A stretch of 64,000 nt of DNA from Pasteurellaceae bacterium (GTDB lineage Bacteria; Pseudomonadota; Gammaproteobacteria; Enterobacterales; Pasteurellaceae): the NCBI GenBank assembly GCA_900756155.1, contig CAAEJV010000018.1, forward strand, positions 1 to 64,000. The letters are read 5' to 3'. Position numbers and translations under genes: made by a program. Position 1 is the first letter of the stretch, and each line of letters starts with the position of its first letter. The notes below the pieces were generated by a model. The model did not search any database. It had not been told where the DNA came from and worked only from the letters and a program-made list of their open reading frames with translations. Of this stretch, positions 1 through 10,337 are shown in pieces.

Positions 1-1240
1 ATGCAGAAGTTGATGCTGCAGTCGCTGAGCTATCCGCTGCTGATGCAGAAGTTGATGCTGCTGTTGCAGAGCTATCTGCCGCTGAAGCAGATGAACTTGC
101 TGCTGTTGCAGAAGAATCTGCCGCTGATGCTGAAGAGCTTGCTGCAGTCGCTGAGCTGTCTGCTGCTGAAGCTGAAGAACTTGCGGCTGTTGCAGAGCTG
201 TCTGCTGCTGAAGCTGAAGTACTTGCTGCTGTTGCTGAGCTATCCGCTGCTGATGCAGAAGAAGATGCTGCAGTCGCTGAAGAGCCTGCCGCTGAAGCTG
301 AGGTGCTTGCTGCGGTTGCTGAGCTATCCGCTGCTGATGCAGAAGAAGATGCTGCTGTCGCAGATGAACCTGCTGCAGACGCAGAAGTGCTTGCTGCTGT
401 TGCTGAGCTATCCGCTGCTGATGCAGAAGAAGATGCTGCAGTCGCTGAAGAGCCTGCCGCTGAAGCTGATGTGCTTGCTGCTGTTGCTGAGCTGTCTGCT
501 GCTGATGCTGATGAGCTTGCTGCAGACGCTGAAGAAGACGCTGCTGTCGCAGATGAACCTGCTGCTGAAGCTGAGGTGCTTGCTGCTGTTGCTGAGCTAT
601 CTGCTGCTGAAGCAGAAGTTGATGCTGCAGTTGCTGAGCTATCTGCTGCTGAAGCAGAAGTTGATGCTGCAGTGGCTGAGCTGTCTGCTGCTGATGCAGA
701 AGTTGATGCTGCAGTCGCTGAGCTATCCGCTGCTGATGCAGAAGTTGATGCTGCTGTTGCAGAGCTATCTGCTGCCGATGCAGAAGTTGATGCTGCTGTT
801 GCTGAGCTATCTGCTGCTGAAGCAGAAGTTGATGCTGCTGTCGCTGAGCTATCTGCTGCTGATGCAGAAGTTGATGCTGCGGTTGCTGAGCTGTCTGCTG
901 CTGAAGCTGAAGTTGATGCTGCGGTTGCTGAGCTATCCGCTGCTGATGCAGAAGTTGATGCTGCAGTCGCTGAGCTATCTGCTGCTGAAGCAGAAGTGCT
1001 TGCTGCAGTTGCTGAGCTATCTGCTGCTGAAGCTGAGGTACTTGCAGCAGTTGCTGAGCTATCTGCTGCTGATGCAGAGGTTGATGCTGCAGTTGCTGAG
1101 CTATCCGCTGCTGATGCAGAGGTTGATGCTGCGGTTGCAGAGCTATCTGCTGCTGAAGCTGAGGTGCTTGCCGCAGTTGCTGAACTGTCCGCCGCTGAAG
1201 CAGAAGTTGAAGCTGCAGTTGCTGAGCTATTTGCTGATGA
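1..1240 (-). repeat. 42-bp tandem repeat array encoding the adhesin stalk
   Basis: About 29 head-to-tail units of 42 bp, recognisable by the recurring GAGCTATCTGCTGCTGA on the plus strand, for example near 25, 68, 195, 237, 321, 405 and onward. Each unit encodes 14 residues, or two heptads, on the minus strand. Units at 580-1200 are nearly identical. Those at 1-580 are more varied and include GAAGAGCCT and GATGAACCT versions. The spacing stays in register, so copy-number change would keep the reading frame and only lengthen or shorten the stalk. Confidence 0.9.
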
Positions 1241-3556
1241 AGCTGCACTTACAGCTGCTGAGGCTGCACTTTCAATTTTACTTAAGTTGCTGGTAACCAC
1301 TTCCGCCGCTGATGTTGCCGCTGAAGCTGCTGTAGAGGCTAAAGAAACTGCATTACTTGCACTTGAAGCGGCTGTCTTGGCTGTTTCATTTGTTTGATCT
1401 AGCTGTGTAGTTACTGCATAAAGTTGTGAACCATTGATTGCTTCTGTTGAAGTTGCAGAAATATTACCTGCTGCAACATTGATCAATTTACGCTCATCAC
1501 CTACCGCACCGACGCTTACGAAACTACCTGCACCTGCAACGGTTCCTTTGAAACCACTATAGGTTAAATTTCCTACAGTTGCTTCAGTTACATTTGCAAT
1601 AGCATGAGAGCCAGTTGTAGTTGAATGATTACCTAATACTACCGCTTCATCTAAACCCGCAGCGATATTTAAGTTATTGCCCAATACGGTTGTACCGTTT
1701 GATGCAATAGTATTACCGTGTCCAATAATAGTGTTATTTTTAACGCCATCTTTTACGTTATTTGCAACACCTACAGCAATGGTATTTTGAGTATTATTAC
1801 CAACAAGGTTATACACACCTAACGCGGTGCCATTATTCACATTTTCACCAACCCAAGTGCGAGCACCAACTGATGTACCGTTTGTTGTGCTGTTATCCAC
1901 ACCAGCGTAATGACCTAATGCTGTACCATCATTTGTATTTGGACGAACATAGCTTCTTGAACCCACAACGGTTGCATTTAATGAATTCTCGCCAGCTGCT
2001 GAGAATTGACCCACTACAGTCGCATTTTGAGCACCCACCTCTACTACAGAGTTAGAACCTAACAGTGTTGCATTTTTTGTACCAGTACGGACTGAACTCT
2101 GTGCACCAATTACCACAGAGTTCCACGTCGCTGCTGAAGCACTGTACCCCATCGCAATCGCATTAGTTGCATCGCTTTCAGCACTTGCGAACGCACCCGC
2201 TGTAATAGAATATGGGGCCCGTGCCGAACCTGGTGAATTAACTGTACCACTATTATCATATGAATACGTAACCGGTGAATCTATATCATCAGCAGGAATA
2301 TTTACATGAAAATAGCTACGAGTAGACTCTTTAGCTAAATTTAATGCCTGGGTTGCGTTAAGATCTACTGCTCTTGCAATAGATTTTGCATCATTTGCAG
2401 TGGTTTGCGCTGCTGTTGCCGTAGATTGAGCATTATCTGCGGTAGTTTGTGCACTATCTGCAGCCGTTTTTGCAGCTGTTGCCGTACTTGCTGTTGAATT
2501 TACGACTGTAATCACGTTGTAAAGCTGTGAACCATTAATCGCATCAGTAGAATCTGCGCTAATTAAGCCTGCTGAAACATATTGAACCTGTCTCGCTGAC
2601 GTGCTATTACCTACGGCTAAAACAGCTGTTCCGCTTGATTTACCATTATTACCAACTTCAGTTCCATTAATTGTAATTGAAGTTAATGCATTGCGACTCC
2701 CCGTAACTGAACCAGCACCTAACGCAACATCATTAGCACCTGTTGCACTTGTATTTGTTCCAACTGCTAATGCATTATTTCCATTTGCAACTGAACCTAA
2801 ACCAGTTGCAATAGCACCATCTCCAGTTGCATTGGCATTGGCACCCGTTGCAATATTTCCAGCTCCATTCGAAGTTACATTCGTACCAATGGCGATAGAA
2901 CCAACTCCACTTGCAGTTGTGGTATTAGGACCTGCAGAAATAGCGATTGTACTTTGATTGGAGGCTATTGCATTAGCACCTAAAGCGGTTGCACCTTCGC
3001 CAGAGGCTGAAGCTTTATAACCTGCTGCTGTAGCCTGTTGAGTAGAAGCAACAGTTCGAAAGCCTAATGCGGTTGAGCCACTTGCCGCAGCATTAGCATA
3101 ATAACCAAAAGCTGAAGATGCTGAGCCATCATCTTTTGAAACACCAGCTTTAGCACCTTGACCAACAGCTGTACCACCATTACCTCTCGTTTTAGATTCA
3201 TATCCGATTGCTACAGAATTACCACCTTGAGCAGCTGAATCTGTACCAATAGCAATATTCCCTGTATCGGTACTTGGTCCAATTCCTATTGCATTAGCTT
3301 TTTTGCCTGCATTTCCACTAATTGCAATACTATCAGCCTTTGCAAAACCATTTTCAGTATACGCAGCATTTGCATAATTAATGGCACCAGTTAAAGCTAT
3401 CGCAATAGCTGATAATTTAAAAATTCTTCCAAAGGAAGTTTTATTTTCCTGGTTATTATTCTCACATGATGCTTTAACTGCACCTTTCGCCAACTCAGAC
3501 GTCACCACCAACGACTGAGTCGTACGATTCCAAATTACTTTAAAAATCTTATTCAT
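1..3556 (-). CDS. Trimeric autotransporter adhesin (YadA/Hia type), 3' end cut by the window
   Basis: The reverse strand is open from an ATG at 3556 to the window edge, giving at least 1185 residues. The N-terminus (MNKIFKVIWN, then QSLVVTSELAKG) is the extended signal peptide region of type V secretion proteins, followed by a hydrophobic segment ending near NYANA. Next comes a YadA-like head of many short repeats such as SIAIG, ALGAN and TAVGQ. Two neck-type motifs follow, DAINGSQLYNV and EAINGSQLYAV. From about 1240 down to 1 it is a stalk of 14-residue units, TAASTSASAADSSA, each encoded by 42 bp. The C-terminal membrane anchor lies outside the window. The product should be a surface trimer for adhesion. 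An AGGAG sits 12 bases before the ATG, behind a T7 tract, which is a long spacer. I see no uptake signal in the gene. Confidence 0.93.
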   Translation of the reverse strand, partial: MNKIFKVIWNRTTQSLVVTSELAKGAVKASCENNNQENKTSFGRIFKLSAIAIALTGAINYANAAYTENGFAKADSIAISGNAGKKANAIGIGPSTDTGNIAIGTDSAAQGGNSVAIGYESKTRGNGGTAVGQGAKAGVSKDDGSASSAFGYYANAAASGSTALGFRTVASTQQATAAGYKASASGEGATALGANAIASNQSTIAISAGPNTTTASGVGSIAIGTNVTSNGAGNIATGANANATGDGAIATGLGSVANGNNALAVGTNTSATGANDVALGAGSVTGSRNALTSITINGTEVGNNGKSSGTAVLAVGNSTSARQVQYVSAGLISADSTDAINGSQLYNVITVVNSTASTATAAKTAADSAQTTADNAQSTATAAQTTANDAKSIARAVDLNATQALNLAKESTRSYFHVNIPADDIDSPVTYSYDNSGTVNSPGSARAPYSITAGAFASAESDATNAIAMGYSASAATWNSVVIGAQSSVRTGTKNATLLGSNSVVEVGAQNATVVGQFSAAGENSLNATVVGSRSYVRPNTNDGTALGHYAGVDNSTTNGTSVGARTWVGENVNNGTALGVYNLVGNNTQNTIAVGVANNVKDGVKNNTIIGHGNTIASNGTTVLGNNLNIAAGLDEAVVLGNHSTTTGSHAIANVTEATVGNLTYSGFKGTVAGAGSFVSVGAVGDERKLINVAAGNISATSTEAINGSQLYAVTTQLDQTNETAKTAASSASNAVSLASTAASAATSAAEVVTSNLSKIESAASAAVSAASSANSSATAASTSASAADSSATAASTSASAADSSATAASTSASAADSSATAASTSASAADSSATAASTSASAADSSATAASTSASAADSSATAASTSASAADSSATAASTSASAADSSATAASTSASAADSSATAASTSASAADSSATAASTSASAADSSATAASTSASAADSSATAASTSASAADSSATAASTSASAADSSATAASTSASAADSSATAASTSASAAGSSATAASSSASAASSSASAADSSATAASTSASAAGSSATAASSSASAADSSATAASTSASAAGSSATAASSSASAADSSATAASTSASAAGSSATAASSSASAADSSATAASTSASAADSSATAASSSASAADSSATAASSSASAADSSATAASSSASAADSSATAASTSASAADSSATAASTSA

Positions 3557-4004
3557 AAAAAAATAAAACTCCTTTGCATAAATTTAACTATTATAAAACT
3601 ATGATCCTGCCTAAAAACGCCCAAGCAAAAACCAATTCTCATTATCTAACACACGCTTAATAAAATCTAGGCATTTTCAATATAATTTTTGTAAAAGTAT
3701 GTAAATAAATTATCTTAAAAAAAACAAACACATATTTATTTTATTTTTATACTCAGAAACTATAACAAAATCCCACTCTCTGCTTTGGTAAAATTCATTA
3801 CAAACAAGCTCTTATAAGTTCTAACATAAGGACCAGTGGGTAAACTAATGCGACATTGAAAGGTAGCCTTTGAACTATGTACTTTATTGCGCTAAAGTGC
3901 GGTCATTCTTGAAATAATTTTAATTCACGTTCATAATGAACAAACATTCATATTTTATAGACTGAAGTTTTTTTACTTCAGCATTTTCCGATAAGGCTCG
4001 CATT
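3557..4004. promoter_or_regulatory. Intergenic region between divergent adhesin and emrAB genes
   Basis: This 448-bp AT-rich gap should hold the promoters of the adhesin (leftward) and emrA (rightward). It contains one uptake signal at 3895-3903 and, near its right end, the emrA promoter and a small palindrome listed separately. I see no additional gene. Confidence 0.6.
3909..3951 (+). promoter_or_regulatory. Probable emrA promoter with overlapping palindromic operator
   Basis: TTGAAA at 3909-3914 and CATAAT at 3932-3937, 17 bases apart, form a good sigma-70 promoter. ATGAA-N6-TTCAT at 3936-3951 is a dyad that starts inside the -10 box, where a repressor would block initiation. The arms resemble TetR-family half sites, but no regulator gene is adjacent, so the binding protein is unknown. 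Confidence 0.45.
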
Positions 4005-5174
4005 ATGTCCGATCAACAAACAGATACACCAACTTCCTCAAATAATAAATCTCAACAACGTAAAAAAGGGCTTTCCATTTTTATTCTTTTGCTTCTTCTG
4101 ATTGCAATCGGTTCTGCGGCTTATTGGTTTTTCTTTATTAAAGGCTTTGAAGAAACGGAAGATGCTTATGTGAGCGGCAATCAGGTGATGGTCTCAGCAC
4201 AGGTGGCGGGAAATATTGCGAAAATTAATGTCGATAATATGGATCCCGTACAGGCAGGCGATGTGTTATTAGAACTGGATGACACCAACGCCAAATTGAG
4301 TTTTGAGCAAGCAAAAAGCAATTTAGCCAATGCAGTTCGCCAAGTTTCTCAACTGAATTACACCGTAAAACAATTGAAATCTGCCGTTCGTGCGAATGAA
4401 ATTACCCTTGCTCAAGCACAAGGAAACTTGAACCGTCGTGTGCAATTAGTCAAAGATGGGGCAATCGATAAAGAATCTTTCCAACATGCTAAAGAGGCCG
4501 TTGAACTGGCAAAAGCGAACTTAACCACCTAACAAAATCAGCTCGGCGCAAATCAAGCGCTATTGTTAGACGGGCCTTTAAGTGAACAGCCGCAAATTCA
4601 AAGTGCGGTAAGTAATTTGAAGCAAGCTTGGTTGAATTTAGAACGCACGAAAATCCGCAGTCCAATTAAAGGCTATGTTGCTCGCCGTAATGCTCAAGTA
4701 GGACAAGCGGTTTCTGTTGGTGGCGCATTAATGGCGGTGGTGACTACCGATCAAATGTGGTTAGATGCCAACTTCAAAGAAACACAATTAACCCATATGC
4801 GAATTGGTCAGCCAGTTGAAATTCATTTCGACCTTTATGGCAAAGATAAAACCTTTAATGGAAAAGTCGTGGGAATTGAAATGGGTACGGGCAGTGCATT
4901 CTCATTATTACCCACTCAAAATGCGACAGGTAACTGGATCAAAGTGGTGCAGCGTGTGCCTGTGCGTATTCAATTGGATCCACAACAGCTAGCTGAAAAT
5001 CCACTACGCATCGGACTTTCTGCGACTGTGAAAGTAAATGTGACCGATAGCCAAGGTGAAACCTTGCGTGACCAAGCGCCAGCTACAACGCTTTATTCCA
5101 CAAATGTACTGCAATATGATGAAAGTGCGGTCAATAATTTGATCGAATCTATTATTCGCAATAATAGCTATTAG
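4005..5174 (+). pseudogene. emrA: EmrA-type periplasmic adaptor of multidrug efflux, interrupted by an in-frame TAA
   Basis: The reading frame codes for a membrane-fusion protein of the EmrA/HlyD family that would link EmrB to an outer-membrane channel. There is a cytoplasmic N-terminus, one membrane segment at about residues 24-45, the conserved EDAYVSGN, a lipoyl-like half and a coiled-coil region. At 4530-4532 codon 176 is TAA. The same frame continues through CAA AAT CAG CTC and the remaining 213 codons to 5174 with clear EmrA similarity (RSPIKGYVARRNAQVGQ). A single CAA-to-TAA change explains it; there is no frameshift. The first piece ends in the coiled coil. The second could only be made by re-initiation at a non-ATG codon near 4563. 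emrB follows after 8 bases. Sequencing error or stop suppression cannot be excluded. Confidence 0.85.
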
Positions 5175-5182
5175 GTTCCGTT

Positions 5183-6709
5183 ATGCCGCAATCTCATTTC
5201 AAACCGCTACAAGGCGGTGCGTTAGCGATGCTTACATTGGTGCTTTCATTAGCCACCTTTATGCTTGTGCTAGACTCCACCATCGCCAACGTAGCCATTC
5301 CAACCATCGCAGGTGATTTAGGTGCCTCGTCCAGCCAAGGCACATGGGTGATCACCTCGTTCGGTGTGGCAAATGCGATTTCGATCCCGATCACGGGCTG
5401 GTTAGCCAAACGTTTTGGTGAAGTGCGGTTATTTTTAATCTCAACCTTATTATTCGTGTTGGCCTCTTGGCTTTGTGGCATTTCACACAGCTTGGAAATG
5501 TTGATCGTTTTTCGTGTCCTTCAAGGTGCAGTAGCAGGCCCCATCATTCCCCTTTCTCAAAGTTTATTATTAAATAACTACCCGCCAGAAAAACGCGGAA
5601 TGGCATTGGCTTTTTGGTCAATGACGATCGTCGTCGCCCCGATTTGTGGGCCTATTTTAGGTGGTTGGATCAGCGATAATATTCATTGGGGTTGGATTTT
5701 CTTTATTAACGTTCCGATTGGGCTTGCCGTTGTCTTAATCAGTTGGAAAATTTTAGAAGGCCGAGAAAGCAGAATTTCTCATCAACCTGTTAACACTGTC
5801 GGACTGATTTTGTTAGCACTCGGTGTGGGTGCGTTGCAATTAATGCTGGATCAAGGGCGCGAGCTAGACTGGTTTAATTCCACTGAAATTGTGGTGCTTA
5901 CCATTATCGCGGCGGTAGGTTTAATCGCCCTCATTATTTGGGAACTCACAGACGATAATCCGGTTGTGGATGTTTCCTTATTTAAATCCCGAAATTTCAC
6001 CGTAGGTTGTGTTTCAACCAGCCTTGCTTTCTTGGTATATTCAGGGACGGTCGTGCTTATCCCGCTTCTGCTCCAACAGGTTTACAACTATACAGCAACA
6101 TGGGCGGGACTTGCGGCAGCTCCAGTAGGATTATTGCCGATTCTACTTGCACCGATTATCGGGAAATTCGGCAATAAAATTGATATGCGTATTTTAATCA
6201 CCGTCAGTTTTATGGTTTATGCGCTCACCTTTTATTGGCGAGCCGTGACCTTTGAACCTGAAATGACGTTTATGGATGTGGCATTACCGCAATTTGTGCA
6301 AGGCTTAGCCGTTGCTTGTTTCTTTATGCCACTGACAACCATTACCCTTTCAGGTTTACCACCTGAAAAAATGGCTTCGGCGTCGAGCTTATTTAATTTC
6401 CTTCGAACCCTTGCTGGCTCGGTGGGAACATCCCTCACGACATTTATGTGGTATAACCGCGAAGCCGTGCATCATACTCAACTCACGGAAGCGATTAACC
6501 CATATAATCCGATTTCCCAACAGTTCTTCCAGACGATGGCAAGTTTTGGTTTAAACGAACAACAAACAGCATCATATCTTGCCAGACAAATCACCGCTCA
6601 GGGCTTTATTATTGGCGCGAATGAGATTTTCTGGTTATCGGCAATTACTTTCCTAGCATTATTCATAATCGTCTGGTTCGCTAAACCGCCTTTTGGAAAT
6701 CGCCATTAA
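5183..6709 (+). CDS. emrB: EmrB-type multidrug efflux MFS transporter (DHA2, 14 TM)
   Basis: The 508-residue protein has about 14 hydrophobic segments and the antiporter motif C region (APICGPILGGWI, near residue 155) of proton-driven drug exporters. The start MPQSHFKPLQGGAL and the segment LDSTIANVAIPTIAGDLG are typical of EmrB. It exports hydrophobic toxic compounds through a tripartite pump with EmrA and a TolC-like channel. It lies 8 bp after the emrA frame and is surely co-transcribed, but with emrA interrupted the pump may not assemble. An uptake-signal stem-loop at 6726-6764 ends the operon. Confidence 0.92.
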   Translation: MPQSHFKPLQGGALAMLTLVLSLATFMLVLDSTIANVAIPTIAGDLGASSSQGTWVITSFGVANAISIPITGWLAKRFGEVRLFLISTLLFVLASWLCGISHSLEMLIVFRVLQGAVAGPIIPLSQSLLLNNYPPEKRGMALAFWSMTIVVAPICGPILGGWISDNIHWGWIFFINVPIGLAVVLISWKILEGRESRISHQPVNTVGLILLALGVGALQLMLDQGRELDWFNSTEIVVLTIIAAVGLIALIIWELTDDNPVVDVSLFKSRNFTVGCVSTSLAFLVYSGTVVLIPLLLQQVYNYTATWAGLAAAPVGLLPILLAPIIGKFGNKIDMRILITVSFMVYALTFYWRAVTFEPEMTFMDVALPQFVQGLAVACFFMPLTTITLSGLPPEKMASASSLFNFLRTLAGSVGTSLTTFMWYNREAVHHTQLTEAINPYNPISQQFFQTMASFGLNEQQTASYLARQITAQGFIIGANEIFWLSAITFLALFIIVWFAKPPFGNRH

Positions 6710-6725
6710 AAAACCTCAAAAAATA

Positions 6726-6764
6726 ACCGCACTTTGATGATGTTCAAAAGTGCGGTCGTTTTTT
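6726..6764. terminator. Uptake-signal dyad terminator between emrB and uvrA
   Basis: ACCGCACTTT at 6726-6735 pairs with AAAGTGCGGT at 6747-6756 and is followed by a T6 run. Two inverted uptake signals form the stem. The stem lies between convergent genes and can serve emrB; the T run overlaps the end of uvrA. Confidence 0.85.
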
Positions 6765-9596
6765 CTAGCCTTTTGCTAAGATGTCTTTCAGGAATCTCGC
6801 AGTATGCGAACCTTTGACTTTAGCCACGTCTTCCGGTGTGCCTGTCGCGATGATTTGACCTCCGCCACTGCCCCCTTCAGGACCAAGATCCACAATCCAG
6901 TCTGCGGTTTTGATCACATCTAAATTGTGTTCAATCACCACGATGGTATTGCCTTGATCGCGCAAGCGATGTAACACCTCGAGAAGTTGTTTAATATCAG
7001 CGAAATGTAAGCCAGTTGTCGGCTCATCCAAAATATAAAGGGTTTTACCGGTATCGCGTTTTGAAAGCTCCGTTGCCAACTTAACACGTTGTGCCTCACC
7101 ACCTGAAAGTGTGGTAGAAGACTGTCCCAGACGAATATAAGACAAGCCAACATCCATCAAGGTTTGTAGTTTACGCGCAATCATTGGGATGGCATCAAAA
7201 AACTCGCGTGCTTCTTCCACCGTCATATCTAACACTTGGTGAATAGTTTTACCTTTGTATCGGATCTCTAAGGTTTCACGGTTATAGCGTTTACCTTTAC
7301 ATTGATCACAAGGTACATACACATCCGGTAAGAAGTGCATTTCCACTTTTAGCACGCCATCACCTTGGCACGCTTCACAACGACCACCACGCACGTTAAA
7401 ACTAAAACGTCCTGGGTTATAACCACGCGCACGCGCTTCTGGTACGCCCGCAAATAATTCACGAATTGGGGTAAATAAGCCCGTGTAAGTCGCAGGGTTA
7501 GAACGTGGTGTACGACCGATCGGGCTTTGGTTAATATCGATCACTTTGTCAAAATATTCCAAGCCTTCAATCGATTTATAAGGTGCAAAACTTGTTTTCT
7601 CTGCACGATTTAGCGCATTTTGAGCCAATGGGAATAACGTATCATTAATTAGCGTTGATTTACCTGAACCTGATACCCCTGTGATGCAAGTAAATAAGCC
7701 TACTGGAATCTCTAAATTCACACCTTTCAGATTATTCCCTGTCGCACCTTTTAATTTTAAAAGTTTGCTTTTATCAAGTGCGGTTCGTTTTTTTGGAATT
7801 TCGATTTTTTCTTCGCCTGATAAGAACTTACCCGTAATTGAATTTGGGTTCGCCATGATTTCTTTGGCGGTACCTTGTGCAATCACTTGGCCACCATGCA
7901 CACCAGCTCCAGGGCCAATATCAATAATATGATCGGCTTCTCGAATAGCATCTTCATCATGTTCCACCACGATCACGGTGTTGCCTAAATTACGCAGATG
8001 AATCAGCGTATTTAACAGACGCTCATTATCGCGTTGGTGTAAACCGATAGAAGGCTCATCCAACACATACATGACACCCACTAATCCCGCACCAATCTGA
8101 CTCGCAAGACGAATACGTTGCGCTTCCCCCCCCGAAAGAGTCTCGGCAGAACGAGAAAGGGAAAGATAATTTAACCCCACATTCACTAAGAATTCTAATC
8201 GCTCTCTGATCTCTTTCAGGATTTTTTCCGCAATTTGTGCTTTTTGACCGGTTAAAGTAAGCCCTTGGAAAAACTCAAGGCTTTCACCAATGCTTTTCTC
8301 TGAAATTTGCGGCAAGTTAATGCTGCCAATATACACGTTTCGAGCTTCAGGGCGAAGACGCGAGCCGCCACAATCTGCACAAGGTCGGTTACTGATATTT
8401 TTCGCCAATTCTTCGCGTACAGACATGGATTCCGTTTCTTTATAACGGCGCGCCATATTATTTAAAATCCCTTCAAAAGGATGTTTACGGATCACCACAT
8501 CGCCACGGTCGTTCATATATTGGAATTCAATTTCTTCCTTGCCTGAACCGTGCATCACAATATCTTTAATTTTTTGAGGCAAATCTTCGTATGGCGTTTC
8601 AATATCAAATTTATAATGTTTCGCTAACGAAGTAAGCATTTGATAGTAATAGAAATTGCGACGATCCCAACCTTTTACCGCACCGCCTGCAAGAGAAATA
8701 CTTTCATTTTGCACCACTCGGCTTTCATCAAAGAACTGCTGAACACCTAAGCCATCACAAGTCGGACACGCCCCTGCCGGGTTATTAAATGAGAACAAGC
8801 GAGGCTCTAATTCTGGTACGGAATAGCCACAATGCGGACAAGCAAAGTTTGCTGAGAAAACCAATTCTTCAGCCTTAGGATTATCCATATCCGCCACAAC
8901 TGCTGTACCACCAGAAAGCTCTAAAGCCGTTTCAAAGGATTCCGCCAAACGTGTGGCTAAATCTGACCGCACTTTAAAGCGATCCACCACCACTTCAATG
9001 GTATGTTTTTTCTGTAAAGCAAGTTCTGGTGGATCGGATAAATCACAGATTTCACCATCAATTCTTGCACGAATATAACCTTGTGCCGCTAAACTATCTA
9101 ACAACTTAACATGCTCACCTTTACGGTTTTTCACCACAGGCGCAAGCAACATCATTTTGCTTTCTTCAGGCAGACTTAAAACTTTATCCACCATTTGACT
9201 GATGGTTTGTGCCGTTAATGGCACATCATGATCAGGACAACGCGGCTCCCCTACGCGAGCAAACAGCAAACGCAGGTAATCATAAATTTCGGTGATAGTG
9301 CCCACGGTTGAACGCGGATTATGAGAAGTGGATTTTTGCTCAATAGAAATCGCTGGTGACAAGCCCTCAATCGAATCCACATCCGGTTTTTCCATCAAAG
9401 AAAGGAATTGACGCGCATAAGCAGAAAGCGATTCCACATAACGACGCTGCCCTTCCGCATAAAGCGTATCAAATGCTAAAGAAGATTTGCCCGAACCGGA
9501 CAAGCCTGTTATCACAATTAATTTATCGCGCGGAATGGTTAAATTGATGTTTTTGAGGTTGTGGGTTCTAGCCCCACGAATGTCGATAGTATCCAT
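6765..9596 (-). CDS. uvrA: Excinuclease ABC subunit A
   Basis: A full-length 943-residue UvrA, the damage-sensing ABC ATPase of nucleotide excision repair that loads UvrB on lesions. Visible features: a first Walker [10 protein letters not shown] near residue 32, a CxxC...CxxC zinc module (CPHCGYS ... CPTC), an ABC signature [14 protein letters not shown], a second Walker [10 protein letters not shown], a second zinc module (CEAC ... CDQC) and a second [12 protein letters not shown]. The start [19 protein letters not shown] is canonical. It is divergent from ssb, with a LexA-like site in the shared gap. The Shine-Dalgarno sequence is weak. Confidence 0.98.
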   Translation of the reverse strand: MDTIDIRGARTHNLKNINLTIPRDKLIVITGLSGSGKSSLAFDTLYAEGQRRYVESLSAYARQFLSLMEKPDVDSIEGLSPAISIEQKSTSHNPRSTVGTITEIYDYLRLLFARVGEPRCPDHDVPLTAQTISQMVDKVLSLPEESKMMLLAPVVKNRKGEHVKLLDSLAAQGYIRARIDGEICDLSDPPELALQKKHTIEVVVDRFKVRSDLATRLAESFETALELSGGTAVVADMDNPKAEELVFSANFACPHCGYSVPELEPRLFSFNNPAGACPTCDGLGVQQFFDESRVVQNESISLAGGAVKGWDRRNFYYYQMLTSLAKHYKFDIETPYEDLPQKIKDIVMHGSGKEEIEFQYMNDRGDVVIRKHPFEGILNNMARRYKETESMSVREELAKNISNRPCADCGGSRLRPEARNVYIGSINLPQISEKSIGESLEFFQGLTLTGQKAQIAEKILKEIRERLEFLVNVGLNYLSLSRSAETLSGGEAQRIRLASQIGAGLVGVMYVLDEPSIGLHQRDNERLLNTLIHLRNLGNTVIVVEHDEDAIREADHIIDIGPGAGVHGGQVIAQGTAKEIMANPNSITGKFLSGEEKIEIPKKRTALDKSKLLKLKGATGNNLKGVNLEIPVGLFTCITGVSGSGKSTLINDTLFPLAQNALNRAEKTSFAPYKSIEGLEYFDKVIDINQSPIGRTPRSNPATYTGLFTPIRELFAGVPEARARGYNPGRFSFNVRGGRCEACQGDGVLKVEMHFLPDVYVPCDQCKGKRYNRETLEIRYKGKTIHQVLDMTVEEAREFFDAIPMIARKLQTLMDVGLSYIRLGQSSTTLSGGEAQRVKLATELSKRDTGKTLYILDEPTTGLHFADIKQLLEVLHRLRDQGNTIVVIEHNLDVIKTADWIVDLGPEGGSGGGQIIATGTPEDVAKVKGSHTARFLKDILAKG

Positions 9597-9661
9597 AAAA
9601 AAAGCGATTGCCTTAAGAAAATAAATTCAAAAATTGCGACCATTATCGCATATTTCAATAT

Positions 9662-9677
9662 CTGTGCAAATATCCAG
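9662..9677. promoter_or_regulatory. Possible LexA (SOS) box between uvrA and ssb
   Basis: CTGT-GCAAATAT-CCAG matches the gammaproteobacterial LexA core CTGT-N8-ACAG with one change in the right half. uvrA and ssb share an SOS operator in Escherichia coli, so the position fits. The damaged half may weaken binding. Confidence 0.45.
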
Positions 9678-9758
9678 TTAATTTTTATGGATCTTTTGTT
9701 TCTTTTAAGGCAAAATAGCCAAAATTTTTCATCTTATTTCTAAAATATAGAGGATTCT

Positions 9759-10226
9759 ATGGCAGGTATTAATAAAGTAATCATCGTGGGTAATTTAGGT
9801 AATGATCCTGAAATCCGCACGATGCCAAATGGCGAAGCGGTAGCAAATATCAGCGTAGCAACAAGTGAAAGCTGGACAGATAAAAACACGGGCGAACGTC
9901 GTGAAGTGACCGAATGGCACCGCATCGTGTTATATCGTCGTTTAGCGGAAATTGCGGGTCAATACTTACGCAAAGGTTCACAAGTTTATGTTGAAGGTCG
10001 TTTAAAAACCCGTAAATGGCAAGATAACAATGGCCAAGATCGTTACACCACTGAAATCCAAGGTGATAACTTACAAATGTTAGGTGGTCGTAATCAAGAG
10101 ATGGGCGGTTATGCACCTGCTCAATCAGCACCACAACCAAGCTATCAATCTCGTCCAGCACAATCTGCACCAGCGCCACAAGCTGAGCCACCAATGGACG
10201 CATTTGATGATAACATTCCATTCTAA
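9759..10226 (+). CDS. ssb: Single-stranded DNA-binding protein
   Basis: The 155-residue protein has the SSB OB fold over the first 105 or so residues ([51 protein letters not shown]), then a Gln/Pro/Ala-rich linker. It ends in the acidic tip DDNIPF that recruits replication and repair partners. It coats single-stranded DNA in replication, recombination and repair. The start is preceded by an AT-rich leader with GAGG close to the ATG. Confidence 0.98.
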   Translation: MAGINKVIIVGNLGNDPEIRTMPNGEAVANISVATSESWTDKNTGERREVTEWHRIVLYRRLAEIAGQYLRKGSQVYVEGRLKTRKWQDNNGQDRYTTEIQGDNLQMLGGRNQEMGGYAPAQSAPQPSYQSRPAQSAPAPQAEPPMDAFDDNIPF

Positions 10227-10272
10227 GTTACATTAGAAATTAAATATGGAAATACAATTCAAATGAATAAAT

Positions 10273-10302
10273 AGAAGTCTTTTAAAATAGGCTTCTTTTT
10301 TT
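10273..10302 (+). terminator. ssb terminator
   Basis: AGAAGTC at 10273-10279 pairs with GGCTTCT at 10290-10296 (one G-T pair), followed by a T-rich run. It separates ssb from the AT-rich gene downstream, which therefore needs its own promoter. Confidence 0.65.
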
Positions 10303-10337
10303 CTATGTTAAAAAGATAAGTAATAAGAGTTATTTAA

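Noticed and set aside
1..1240. CRISPR-like regular repeats
   Set aside because: Units are contiguous with no unique spacers and encode a heptad-patterned protein, so this is a coding tandem repeat.
1..1397. Long plus-strand open frames (431 and 364 codons) over the repeat region
   Set aside because: They are antisense to the adhesin stalk. A 42-bp repeat without stops stays open in more than one frame, and the minus frame alone has a signal peptide, head and neck motifs.
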